DNA of 64,000 bases from Planktosalinus lacus. Its GTDB lineage: Bacteria; Bacteroidota; Bacteroidia; Flavobacteriales; Flavobacteriaceae. A program made the translations under genes and the position numbers. The notes under the pieces were generated by a model that was given only the letters and a program-made list of their open reading frames with translations, made no database searches and had not been told where the DNA came from. The DNA lies in assembly GCF_014640155.1 (NCBI RefSeq), contig NZ_BMGK01000002.1, forward strand, positions 258,589-322,588, given 5' to 3'. Below, piece by piece: positions 27,812 through 36,003 of this stretch (position 1 is its first letter; each line of letters begins with the position of its first letter).

Positions 27812-29539
27812 ATGATCTATATAAAACCCGAAATACTTGAGAAAGTCAATCAATGGCTTACTCCTGCTTTTGATAACAATACCCAGCAACAAATCAAAGA
27901 ACTTATTGCCCACAACCCTCAGGAACTGGAAGAAAGTTTTTATCAAAACATTACTTTTGGTACCGGCGGTATGCGTGGCATTGTAGGGGTTGGTAACAAC
28001 CGTATCAACAAGTATACGTTGGGAAAAAACACCCAGGGCATTTCAAATTATATCAAAAAACAATTTCCCGGTGAAACACATAAAGTCGCCATCGCTTATG
28101 ACTGCCGCCACAACAGTGCTGAACTCGCCAAAGTAGTGGCCGATGTTTTTTCTGCCAACGACATTCAGGTTTATTTATTTTCAGAATTGCGCCCCACTCC
28201 TGAGCTTTCTTTTGCTGTAACTCACCTGGAGTGTCATTGTGGTATTGTTTTAACCGCTTCTCACAATCCACCCGAATACAACGGCTATAAAGTTTACTGG
28301 AACGACGGCGGGCAATTGGTTCCCCCGCAAGATCAAGAAGTGACTGATGAAATCAATGCGCTCAAATTTGAAGACATTCTGTTTGAAGCCAAAGAATCTT
28401 TAATTCACTATATTGACACTGATATAGATGAAGCTTTTATAAATGCATCGTTAAAAAACGGAAGTTTTGGCACTTCAACAAAAGCCAAACAAGGCCTAAA
28501 GATTGTGTTTACCTCCCTGCACGGTACTTCCATTAAACTCAATCCGGTGGTACTGGAACGTGCCGGCTATACAGATGTTCACATTGTTAAAGAACAAGCC
28601 GAGCCCAATGGCGATTTCCCCACAGTAAAATCACCCAATCCTGAAGAACCCGAAGCCTTAAAAATGGCCCTTGCGCTGGCAGACAAAATCAATGCCGACA
28701 TCGTCATTGGCACCGATCCTGATGGTGACCGACTGGGAGTTGCTGTGAGAAATCCCGATGGCAAAATGACTTTGTTAAACGGCAACCAAACCATGGCCAT
28801 GATGAGTGATTTTCTACTGAATTTTCATTCCAAAAACAACACACTGCAAGGGAATGCCTTTATAGCATCAACCATCGTTTCAACTCCTATGATGCTTAAA
28901 ATAGCTGAAAAATATAATACCGAATGCAAAGTGGGTCTTACCGGTTTTAAATGGATCGCCAAAATGATTAAAGACCACCCGGCTCAACAATTTATTGGTG
29001 GTGGCGAAGAAAGTTTTGGATACATGGTGAGTGATTTTGTGAGGGATAAAGACTCGGTGACTGCTACTTTACTGGCTTGTGAAATGGCTGCTCAACAAAA
29101 AGAAAAGGGGAAAACACTGTATGACTACCTCATCAGTTTGTATCAGGAACACGGGTTTTACAAAGAACATCTTGTGTCTATGGTAAAAAAAGGGATTGAA
29201 GGAGCTGAAGAAATCAAACAAATGATGGTGGAATTAAGAGCAAATCCGCTGAAAGAAATTGCCGGTTCAAAAGTGACTGTTCTGGAAGATTATCAAACGG
29301 GGATTGCTAAAAACCTCTTGACAGGCACCGAAGAAAAAATTGACATTCCGACGTCCAACGTACTTATATACTATACCGAAGATGGAACAAAGGTTGCTGC
29401 CCGACCCAGTGGAACCGAGCCTAAAATCAAATTTTATATCAGTGTGAATTTACCTTTACAAAATAAAGGTGATTACAAAAGAGTGTCTGAAAAACTGGAT
29501 GAAAAAATTGTATCAATTTTAAAGTCAATAAACATATAA
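27812..29539 (+). CDS. phospho-sugar mutase (phosphoglucomutase/phosphomannomutase)
   Basis: 575 residues, full length for the alpha-D-phosphohexomutase family. The catalytic phosphoserine is in TASHNPPEYNGYK (about residue 146), the magnesium-binding loop is GTDPDGDRLG, the sugar-specificity loop is GGGEESFGY and the phosphate-binding loop is RPSGTEPKIK. It interconverts hexose 1- and 6-phosphates, supplying nucleotide-sugar synthesis and glycogen or central carbon pathways. EESFGY fits glucose/mannose mutases rather than GlmM. The next gene, an ABC exporter, follows after 46 bp. Confidence 0.93.
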   Translation: MIYIKPEILEKVNQWLTPAFDNNTQQQIKELIAHNPQELEESFYQNITFGTGGMRGIVGVGNNRINKYTLGKNTQGISNYIKKQFPGETHKVAIAYDCRHNSAELAKVVADVFSANDIQVYLFSELRPTPELSFAVTHLECHCGIVLTASHNPPEYNGYKVYWNDGGQLVPPQDQEVTDEINALKFEDILFEAKESLIHYIDTDIDEAFINASLKNGSFGTSTKAKQGLKIVFTSLHGTSIKLNPVVLERAGYTDVHIVKEQAEPNGDFPTVKSPNPEEPEALKMALALADKINADIVIGTDPDGDRLGVAVRNPDGKMTLLNGNQTMAMMSDFLLNFHSKNNTLQGNAFIASTIVSTPMMLKIAEKYNTECKVGLTGFKWIAKMIKDHPAQQFIGGGEESFGYMVSDFVRDKDSVTATLLACEMAAQQKEKGKTLYDYLISLYQEHGFYKEHLVSMVKKGIEGAEEIKQMMVELRANPLKEIAGSKVTVLEDYQTGIAKNLLTGTEEKIDIPTSNVLIYYTEDGTKVAARPSGTEPKIKFYISVNLPLQNKGDYKRVSEKLDEKIVSILKSINI

Positions 29540-29585
29540 ACTAAAGACTTAACTTTGAGTTGACTTTAAAAATCAAAAACTATTG

Positions 29586-31409
29586 ATGAAATACTTCAAA
29601 AAAATCCTTCGCTTTGCGATACCTTATAAAACGTATGCCATACTAAATATTGTCTCTAATATTTTTTATGCGTTGTTCAGCACCCTCGCTATGTTGTCGC
29701 TCTTTCCTATGATGAAAGTACTTTTTGACAATACCAAGCAACTTCAAACTAAACCTGTCTGGACCGGTTTAAACAATGCTAAAGAATATCTGGAAAACTC
29801 CTTGAATTATTTTGTCACCCAACAAAAAAGTCAGGGTGTTGATGATGTATTGATTTTTATGGTCATCCTGGTTATTAGTATGTTTTTACTCAAAAACCTG
29901 TTCAATTACCTGGCGATGTATTTCATTACTTTTTTACGCAACGGTGTCTTGAAAGACGTGCGCAATGCGATGTACAAAAAAACCATTGAATTACCGCTTT
30001 CACATTATTCTGAAAAACGTAAAGGAGACACCATTGCCAGAATCACCAGTGATGTTTTGGAAATTCAACATTCGTTTTTATCTATACTCGAATTAATTGT
30101 AAGAGAACCGCTCACGATAATTTTTACTATTGTTGCGATGTTCCTGATCAGTGTTGAACTCACCATTTTTGTATTTATATTTTTACCGATTTCAGGCTTT
30201 ATCATTTCGTTGATTGGTAAATCTCTGAAGCGTAAATCTGACAGAGTTCAAAAAGAACAAGGCTATTTCTTATCTATTTTGGAAGAAAGTCTTGGAGGGT
30301 TGAAAATTATAAAAGGGTTTAATGCGGAAAATATTTTTACGGATAAATTCAAAAACTCAACCCAAAGATTTTACAACTTTTCAAACAAACTACTCAACCG
30401 GCAAAACCTGGCCTCACCGGCAAGTGAGTTTTTAGGAATCTCAGTAATAGCAGTATTACTCTGGTATGGAGGAAAGCTTGTGTTAATTGACGAAACACTA
30501 GATCCTGAAATGTTTCTCGTCTATATGGGGCTTGCCTATCAAATATTGACACCGGCAAAAGCAATTTCCAAAGCCTCTTACAGTGTCAAAAAAGGCAATG
30601 CTGCCGCTGAACGAATTTTAGAAATTCTTGAAACAGAAAATGTAATAAAAGACAAGCACGATGCTGTTGAGAAGGATGAATTTCAAAACATATTAAGCCT
30701 CACTGATATCTCATTTAAATATGAAAATGAACTTGTACTGAAAAACTTCACACTCGATGTAAAGAAAGGACAAACGGTGGCATTGGTGGGCCAAAGCGGA
30801 AGTGGAAAAAGTACGATTGCAAATCTCCTTACCCGTTTCTATGATGTAAATAACGGAGCAATCACAATTGACGGGATGGACATCAGAAACATTAAATTAA
30901 ATTCACTCAGAAATTTAATGGGGCTAGTCACTCAAGATTCTATTTTATTCAACGACACTGTGAGAGGCAACTTAAAGATTGGAAAAGAAAATGCAACTGA
31001 TAAAGAAATCATTGACGCACTTAAAATTGCCAACGCCTGGGAATTTATTGAAAATCTACCGCAACAACTTGACACTAATATTGGTGATAGCGGTAACAAA
31101 CTCAGCGGCGGACAAAAGCAACGTCTCAGCATTGCCCGTGCTGTTTTGAAAAACCCACCCATAATGATCCTAGACGAGGCTACTTCAGCACTTGATACTG
31201 AAAGTGAACGCCTGGTTCAAAATGCTCTTGAAAAAATGATGCAAAACAGGACCTCCATTGTCATAGCACATAGGCTCTCAACGATTCAAAATGCAAATAA
31301 AATAGTTGTGTTATCAAAAGGGGAAATTGTAGAACAGGGAACCCATCAAGAGTTACTTGCCAATAAAGGAGTGTATTTCAGCCTTATTGAAATGCAGTCG
31401 TTTGATTAA
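29586..31409 (+). CDS. MsbA-like ABC exporter (fused membrane and ATPase domains)
   Basis: 607 residues. The N-terminal half has about six membrane helices of the ABC transporter type I exporter class, beginning LRFAIPYKTYAILNIV. The C-terminal ATPase has Walker A GQSGSGKST, signature LSGGQKQRLSIARA, Walker B IMILDEATSALD and the H-loop AHRLST. As a half-transporter it acts as a homodimer. The MsbA branch flips lipid A or other lipids, and related ones export drugs or peptides, so substrate is tentative. The ATG at 29586 was chosen; the TTG one codon before it is less likely. A strong bidirectional terminator lies 23 bp after the stop. Confidence 0.88.
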   Translation: MKYFKKILRFAIPYKTYAILNIVSNIFYALFSTLAMLSLFPMMKVLFDNTKQLQTKPVWTGLNNAKEYLENSLNYFVTQQKSQGVDDVLIFMVILVISMFLLKNLFNYLAMYFITFLRNGVLKDVRNAMYKKTIELPLSHYSEKRKGDTIARITSDVLEIQHSFLSILELIVREPLTIIFTIVAMFLISVELTIFVFIFLPISGFIISLIGKSLKRKSDRVQKEQGYFLSILEESLGGLKIIKGFNAENIFTDKFKNSTQRFYNFSNKLLNRQNLASPASEFLGISVIAVLLWYGGKLVLIDETLDPEMFLVYMGLAYQILTPAKAISKASYSVKKGNAAAERILEILETENVIKDKHDAVEKDEFQNILSLTDISFKYENELVLKNFTLDVKKGQTVALVGQSGSGKSTIANLLTRFYDVNNGAITIDGMDIRNIKLNSLRNLMGLVTQDSILFNDTVRGNLKIGKENATDKEIIDALKIANAWEFIENLPQQLDTNIGDSGNKLSGGQKQRLSIARAVLKNPPIMILDEATSALDTESERLVQNALEKMMQNRTSIVIAHRLSTIQNANKIVVLSKGEIVEQGTHQELLANKGVYFSLIEMQSFD

Positions 31410-31431
31410 GCAGAGATTGCATACTAAATAA

Positions 31432-31514
31432 AAAAAAAGCGAACTTTTTAGTTCGCTTTTTTATTTAATCTGTCGCTTTATTTGGGGCACAAAGCAACGA
31501 TGTTTTGCATAAGT
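31432..31514 (-). ncRNA. candidate small RNA A of a tandem pair
   Basis: Predicted from layout: TTTG at 31548-31545, -7 box TACTTTTA at 31528-31521, expected start near 31514, and a 12-bp terminator stem (31462-31433) followed by nine T on the minus strand, giving an RNA of about 83 nt. It contains TGCCCCAA at 31489-31482. The same elements occur at matching offsets in unit B, 252 bp upstream on the same strand. A short ATG reading of ten codons (from 31510) is possible but is not shared in frame by B. Expression is not shown by sequence alone. Confidence 0.6.
31433..31462. terminator. shared bidirectional terminator (ABC exporter, RNA A)
   Basis: Stem AAAAAAGCGAAC / GTTCGCTTTTTT with loop TTTTTA (31445-31450). 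A T run follows on both strands: it can end the plus-strand ABC exporter transcript (stop 31409) and the minus-strand RNA A. Confidence 0.9.
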
Positions 31515-31520
31515 AGAGTG

Positions 31521-31590
31521 TAAAAGTAAAACATAAAAAGTTATCAAACAAATATTTTTTGTATTTTATCTGTGTTTTTTGTATTTCATC
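31521..31590 (-). promoter_or_regulatory. promoter and twin direct repeats of RNA unit A
   Basis: On the minus strand: direct repeats GATGAAATAC (31590-31581) and GATAAAATAC (31570-31561), period 20 bp; TTTG at 31548-31545; -7 box TACTTTTA at 31528-31521. The repeats on one helix face fit the binding site of a dimeric activator such as a LytTR protein; that identification is inference. Confidence 0.55.
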
Positions 31591-31673
31591 GATTTTTATA
31601 ACTATTTAATAAGTGTCATTCCTACATTTTCAACAGCCCTTCAAGTTAAATTAAACTCATTCATTTAAAAGAC

Positions 31674-31768
31674 CTAAAAATAAAAGGCAGGTCCTTTAGA
31701 ACCTGCCTTTCCCAAACTTGTTAACTATTACAATTGGGGCATATAATAGTAAACATAACCGCATAAGA
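31674..31768 (-). ncRNA. candidate small RNA B of a tandem pair
   Basis: Promoter-like TTTG at 31800-31797 and TATCTTTA at 31781-31774, expected start near 31768, and a terminator stem (AAAGGCAGGT / ACCTGCCTTT, 31710-31683) followed by TTTTATTTTT on the minus strand, giving about 95 nt. TGCCCCAA at 31741-31734 stands at exactly the same offset from the upstream direct repeat as in unit A. Outside the conserved blocks the two RNAs differ and their terminator stems are unrelated, which suggests old duplication with selection on promoter and C-rich motif. Confidence 0.6.
31683..31710 (-). terminator. terminator of RNA unit B
   Basis: Ten-bp perfect stem AAAGGCAGGT / ACCTGCCTTT; on the minus strand the stem is followed by TTTTATTTTT, on the plus strand by CCC, so it works in the minus direction. 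Confidence 0.8.
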
Positions 31769-31773
31769 TGGTG

Positions 31774-31842
31774 TAAAGATAATAAGATTTTTCTTACAAA
31801 AAAATAAATTTAGCTTTTTGTCTATCTTTTTTGCATTTCGTC
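31774..31842 (-). promoter_or_regulatory. promoter and twin direct repeats of RNA unit B
   Basis: Direct repeats GACGAAATGC (31842-31833) and GACAAAAAGC (31822-31813), again with 20-bp period; TTTG at 31800-31797; -7 box TATCTTTA at 31781-31774. All positions align with unit A without gaps to within 1 bp. Confidence 0.55.
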
Positions 31843-31898
31843 TATTAAATTGCTCATTTTGTGCACCATTAGTTTTTACAGTTTTAATCCTTTTCCTG

Positions 31899-31906
31899 TA
31901 TCTTTA
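31899..31906 (+). promoter_or_regulatory. -7-like box TATCTTTA ahead of the ECF sigma gene
   Basis: TAnnTTTA box 23 bp before the TTG start at 31930, in the spacer divergent to RNA unit B. Confidence 0.4.
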
Positions 31907-31929
31907 GTCTAATTTTAAAAATCATTTCT

Positions 31930-32472
31930 TTGGTTGAAGAAACACAGTTTATAAACGAGCTCCAGTCTGAACAAACAAAAGACGCTGCTTTTAAAGAGCT
32001 TATCCGCCTTTATAAAAAGAGATTGTATTGGCACATTAGAAAAATGGTTTTAAATCATGATGATACTGATGATGTGTTGCAAAACTCCTTTATTAAAATA
32101 TATAAAAACATTCATCTATTTAAAGGGGAAAGTAAATTATATTCCTGGATGTACCGCATTGCAACCAATGAGGCCATTACATTTCTCAATAAAAAAGCAA
32201 AACACACAGGCACTACTTCAGAGGAGCTAAAACAAAATACCCTTAAAAACCTTGAAGCAGATGTTTATTTTGAAGGGACAGAAATTCAGTTGAAACTACA
32301 ACAAGCCATTGCAACACTCCCTGAAAAACAACAGCTGGTGTTCAATATGAAATATTTTGATGAGCTGACCTATGAAGAGCTCTCCGAAATTTTAGACACC
32401 TCAGTAGGTGCCTTAAAAAGTTCCTATCACATTGCAGTAAAAAAAATAACTGCAATTTTAACCGAGGATTAA
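31930..32472 (+). CDS. ECF-type RNA polymerase sigma factor, TTG start
   Basis: 180 residues. Region 2 is recognised in DDVLQNSFIKIYKNIHLFKGESKLYSWMYRIA (typical DxLQxxFxxxxxxxxxF...WLxxIAxN) and region 4 in LPEKQQLVFNMKYFDELTYEELSEIL with the helix-turn-helix that reads the -35. No ATG exists near the expected N-terminus; TTG at 31930 gives the standard length. It heads a three-gene operon with a membrane-anchored protein and a periplasmic LTxxQ-like protein, a layout common for flavobacterial ECF systems in which the next two act as anti-sigma and sensor. Target regulon unknown. Confidence 0.9.
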   Translation: MVEETQFINELQSEQTKDAAFKELIRLYKKRLYWHIRKMVLNHDDTDDVLQNSFIKIYKNIHLFKGESKLYSWMYRIATNEAITFLNKKAKHTGTTSEELKQNTLKNLEADVYFEGTEIQLKLQQAIATLPEKQQLVFNMKYFDELTYEELSEILDTSVGALKSSYHIAVKKITAILTED

Positions 32473-32505
32473 ACCATGTATGAAATTTAAAGTCTTATAA
32501 ACAAG

Positions 32506-33012
32506 ATGAGTAAAAACACCCTAAATATAAAAAAGCACGGATTTAAAACACCTGAGGGTTATTTTGACGCATTGGAAACTAAAATTATTGACACAGTTAA
32601 GTTGAGTTCTAAAATGCCTCAGGAAGTTCCTTTTAAAGTTCCGAAAAATTATTTTGATACCCTTTCGGAAAAGATTGAAATGAATACCATTTCCAAAACA
32701 AAGAAAACCAAAGTCATTTCTTTGTTTGCCTATAGGCCTTTAAGATATGTGGCCAGTATCGCTGCTGTTCTTGCAGTATTATTTTCGATTTTTATCTTTC
32801 AGAACAATCTCACTTTCAAGTCTGAAGCATCCTTGAGTGATGTTTCAGAATACATCGAAAATGAACTAATCTATTTTTCAGATCTAGAATTACAGGAGCT
32901 CATTTCAGAACAACCAATCAATGACGAAGTGTCAAATACCACAATTTCAAATGAAGAATTATTAGATTATCTTTCATACACACTCAGGGATGATCACATT
33001 TTTAATGAATAA
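32506..33012 (+). CDS. single-pass membrane protein, candidate anti-sigma factor
   Basis: 168 residues. The N-terminal 80 residues contain two similar pieces, FKTPEGYFDALETKI and FKVPKNYFDTLSEKI, which is a pattern seen in Bacteroidota proteins cotranscribed with ECF sigma factors. One transmembrane helix follows (YVASIAAVLAVLFSIFIF, about residues 86-103), then an acidic periplasmic tail. No zinc-binding anti-sigma motif is visible. Position after the sigma gene (33-bp gap) suggests an anti-sigma role, but that is inferred. Confidence 0.7.
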   Translation: MSKNTLNIKKHGFKTPEGYFDALETKIIDTVKLSSKMPQEVPFKVPKNYFDTLSEKIEMNTISKTKKTKVISLFAYRPLRYVASIAAVLAVLFSIFIFQNNLTFKSEASLSDVSEYIENELIYFSDLELQELISEQPINDEVSNTTISNEELLDYLSYTLRDDHIFNE

Positions 33013-33024
33013 AAACCTATCCCC

Positions 33025-33462
33025 ATGAAAAAAACAACTATCCTCTTTATCCTTGCACTCAGTGTAGTAAGCATTGGTTTTGGGCAAAAGAAGAGTCACG
33101 ACGAAATTAAAGCACTTAAAACTGCTTTCATCACACAACAACTTGAATTAACATCTTCAGAAGCAGAAAAGTTCTGGCCGGTGTATAATTCTTATGACTC
33201 AGAAATTCACAAGTTAAGAAAAGAGTATCGCGACCATGTTAAAACAGCCTTCGAAGGTGACATGGATACTGTTTCACAGCAAGATGCAGCTGAAATTCTT
33301 CAACATATTAAACAACATCGGGAAAAAGAAAACAGGCTGGAAACCCAATTAGAATCAGATTTGGTCAAACAACTTGGAGCCAAAAGAGTTTTAAAACTTA
33401 AAAAAGCGGAATATGATTTTAAGATGCAGCTTTTAAAAAAGTATCGCGGAAGAAAAAAATAA
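33025..33462 (+). CDS. periplasmic Spy/CpxP-like helical protein (sensor of ECF system)
   Basis: 145 residues. Signal peptide MKKTTILFILALSVVSIGFGQ, then a charged, almost all-helical body with LELTSSEAEKFWPVYNSY (the LTxxQ-like start of this family) and a basic C-terminus (LLKKYRGRKK). Such proteins are frequent third genes in flavobacterial ECF operons and resemble Spy/CpxP chaperones that sense envelope stress. It starts 12 bp after the membrane protein and ends 5 bp from a convergent gene. Confidence 0.75.
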   Translation: MKKTTILFILALSVVSIGFGQKKSHDEIKALKTAFITQQLELTSSEAEKFWPVYNSYDSEIHKLRKEYRDHVKTAFEGDMDTVSQQDAAEILQHIKQHREKENRLETQLESDLVKQLGAKRVLKLKKAEYDFKMQLLKKYRGRKK

Positions 33463-33467
33463 GTTGA

Positions 33468-34517
33468 TTATCTGAAAGTAAGTTTGGAGATTTTATTATT
33501 TCCCGAAGCAAAAGCAATACTATCGTTTACAAACTCTATCGCAAAAAATGCTTCTGAACTGAGCTCATTCCAGGTCAAACCACGATCTGCTGAGTAAGCA
33601 ATACCGGGTGAACCAACTGCTACAATTCCGTCACCTCCTCTACCGGGTATAAATTTCACAGATGACCGATACCCCGGCCCGGAACCATCGCTTATTAAAT
33701 TCCAGGTTTTACCGCCATCTTCTGTCAAAGCTTTATTGGATGTGTTATTCTCTTTATTTTCCCAATCACCCCCAAAAATAATTCCGGTGTTTTCATCATA
33801 AAAATCAATGCTGTAAATCCCTGTCATCTTCCCTCCCTGTATGATGGGAGTTTCATATACATCCCAACTTTTTCCTTTATTGGGCGTATGAAATACACGT
33901 GCTTTTTTCCCGCCACTGGCTATCCAGGCATGGGTTCCATAAACTGCTATATTTGAATTACTTGCTGCAAAAGCGGCTTCTCCTTCCGAAATTTTTGGCA
34001 GTAAATCACACGACAATTTTGTCCAGTTATTCCCACTATCACTGGTCAATAATACACTTAAACAATCTGATGTGGGATCGCCCATTGCGATTCCGGTGGT
34101 GTCATCCCAAAATTGAATGGCATCATAAAACACCTTTTCCCCCTCTTCCAGATAGACCTGTTCCAGTGAAGTTGCTTCCAATCCGTCAAATCCAATTTTA
34201 TAAAGTACACCCGGATTAGCGATACTTAACACAAAAACAGCACTACTGGTTTTTGCAATAGCGCGAAAATGCAGTAAACTATCTTGATATCTTATTACCG
34301 CCAGTTTTGGTGTTTTATTATCAATCAAACCCACTTTACCAAAATTTCCGGCAAACCATACCCTGTTTTCATCAACAGGATCCAGAGCTCTTATACTTAC
34401 TGAGTCAGTATATATTCGCTCAATCACAACCTCTTCAAAAGCAGGTTTAGTTGATTTTGTCTCACTTGTGCAAAAAGTTAGTAGCAATGCTATAAAAAAT
34501 AGACCAATCGTTCTCAT
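33468..34517 (-). CDS. Ycf48/BNR-repeat-like lipoprotein
   Basis: 349 residues. MRTIGLFFIALLLTFCTSETK is a lipoprotein signal (lipobox LTFC). The body is a beta-propeller of BNR/Ycf48 type with repeated S-x-D-x-G-x-x-W patterns: LLTSDSGNNWTKLS, FHTPNKGKSWDVYE, ALTEDGGKTWNLIS, AYSADRGLTWNEL. Homologues in Bacteroidota are often named oxidoreductase without proof. No catalytic residues are seen; an envelope-bound binding or assembly protein is most likely. Confidence 0.8.
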   Translation of the reverse strand: MRTIGLFFIALLLTFCTSETKSTKPAFEEVVIERIYTDSVSIRALDPVDENRVWFAGNFGKVGLIDNKTPKLAVIRYQDSLLHFRAIAKTSSAVFVLSIANPGVLYKIGFDGLEATSLEQVYLEEGEKVFYDAIQFWDDTTGIAMGDPTSDCLSVLLTSDSGNNWTKLSCDLLPKISEGEAAFAASNSNIAVYGTHAWIASGGKKARVFHTPNKGKSWDVYETPIIQGGKMTGIYSIDFYDENTGIIFGGDWENKENNTSNKALTEDGGKTWNLISDGSGPGYRSSVKFIPGRGGDGIVAVGSPGIAYSADRGLTWNELSSEAFFAIEFVNDSIAFASGNNKISKLTFR

Positions 34518-34623
34518 TCTCTAAATTTTGGCTAAATATAAAAACAATTTAATGAGATTGTAATACCTTTGCCGATTACTTATAAGAAGTGAGTTGATCT
34601 ACTTTTTTTAGAGTAACAATTAA

Positions 34624-34647
34624 ATTGTTTCGCTTATGCGAAACAAT
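34624..34647. other. perfect 10-bp palindrome in the RsmB-gene upstream region
   Basis: ATTGTTTCGC / GCGAAACAAT around loop TTAT (34634-34637). It lies in the 186-bp divergent spacer, 57 bp before the methyltransferase start. Not followed by a T run, so an operator is likelier than a terminator. Confidence 0.5.
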
Positions 34648-34703
34648 ATTATGTATTGATTGTTGTATAATAAAAATGACAATCATTAAAACAAAAAACC
34701 CAA

Positions 34704-35915
34704 ATGCGATTACACCGAAATTTAGTCTTTGCCTCCATAGATGCACTCAACGAGATCTTTAACGAAAACAAGTATGCAGACAAGGCAATACAGGGGACGT
34801 TAAAGAGAGATAAACGCTGGGGCGCTCGTGATCGCAGTTTTATTGCTGAAATGGTCTATGACATTGTTCGCTGGAAACGGTTGTATGCAGAAATAGCAGA
34901 AGTTAAAGAACCCTTTGACCGTCAAAAGCTATTTCGTTTGTTTACTGTTTGGGCCACTCTTAAAGGCATAGCACTCCCCGATTGGAAACAACTTGAGGAT
35001 ACTCCCACCCGAAGAATAAAAGGACGCTTTGACGAACTATCAAAAATCAGAAAATACAGAGAATCCATCCCTGATTGGTTAGACGAACTGGGACAAAAAG
35101 AACTCGGCAAAAAATGGGATGCTGAAATTGCCGCACTCAATGTGGAAGCAGATGTTGTTTTAAGAACCAATACACTTAAAACTACTCCCGAAAAGTTAAA
35201 AGCAATTTTGTTTGATCTCGATTTAGAAACTGAACCGGTTCAAGGTGTTCCAAATGCCCTAAAACTAAAAGAACGTGCGAATGTTTTTCAAACACCGGCA
35301 TTTAAAGATGGTTGGTTTGAAGTGCAGGATGCCTCCTCACAATTGGTAGCAGATTTCCTCGATGTCAAACCCGGAATGAGAGTTGTTGATGCCTGCGCAG
35401 GAGCCGGTGGAAAAGCGCTTCACCTGGCATCACTAATGGAAAATAAAGGGCAATTAATTGCTTTAGATATATACGCTAATAAACTTAACGAGCTCAAAAG
35501 AAGAGCCAAACGCGCCGGTGCTTTCAACATCGAAACAAGACATATTGATAGTACCAAAGTGATTAAAAAACTTCACGAAAAAGCGGATAGGGTTTTAATC
35601 GATGCCCCCTGTTCAGGATTGGGTGTTTTGAGAAGAAACCCCGATGCTAAATGGAAATTGCAACCCGATTTTATTGAAAATATAAAACAGACACAAGCTG
35701 AAATTCTTGATCAGTATTCAAAAATGGTCAAGCCCGGTGGTCAATTGGTATACGCAACCTGCTCAATATTACCTTCAGAAAATGATAAACAAATTAAGAA
35801 ATTCTTAAACTCCGAAAACGGGAAAAGTTTTAATTTAGCCAAAGAAAAAACCATTTTACCTTCAAAATCAGGTTATGATGGCTTTTATATGGCTTTACTT
35901 ACAAAAACAGAATAA
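34704..35915 (+). CDS. RsmB-family rRNA (cytosine-5-)-methyltransferase
   Basis: 403 residues. The SAM motif VVDACAGAGGKALHLA and the two catalytic-cysteine motifs of m5C methyltransferases, DAPCSGLGVLRRNPD and ATCSILPSEN, are all present. The N-terminal 120 residues form the helical NusB-like region (RDKRWGARDRSFIAEMVYDIV). The NSUN/RsmB group methylates C967-type positions of 16S rRNA; closer assignment among RsmB/RsmF is not safe. Single-gene unit. Confidence 0.9.
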   Translation: MRLHRNLVFASIDALNEIFNENKYADKAIQGTLKRDKRWGARDRSFIAEMVYDIVRWKRLYAEIAEVKEPFDRQKLFRLFTVWATLKGIALPDWKQLEDTPTRRIKGRFDELSKIRKYRESIPDWLDELGQKELGKKWDAEIAALNVEADVVLRTNTLKTTPEKLKAILFDLDLETEPVQGVPNALKLKERANVFQTPAFKDGWFEVQDASSQLVADFLDVKPGMRVVDACAGAGGKALHLASLMENKGQLIALDIYANKLNELKRRAKRAGAFNIETRHIDSTKVIKKLHEKADRVLIDAPCSGLGVLRRNPDAKWKLQPDFIENIKQTQAEILDQYSKMVKPGGQLVYATCSILPSENDKQIKKFLNSENGKSFNLAKEKTILPSKSGYDGFYMALLTKTE

Positions 35916-36003
35916 CTAAAAGTCCCAAAACAGGAAATTTATAAATTGATATCATTTCCCATAAAATAAAATAACTGGATTTAAAAAACTAAAATTAATC
36001 TTG

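Larger units (their letters stand above)
31410..31929. other. 520-bp non-coding stretch holding two tandem RNA-like units
   Basis: No protein-coding gene is credible here. It contains, on the minus strand, two promoter-RNA-terminator units (described separately) and on the plus strand the promoter of the sigma factor gene. The segment between the units (about 31591-31673) shows nothing recognisable. Confidence 0.8.

Noticed and set aside
31478-31510. Ten-codon peptide reading in RNA unit A (ATG at 31510)
   Set aside because: The homologous region of unit B reads in a different frame around the conserved TGCCCCAA, so selection is on RNA or DNA rather than peptide.
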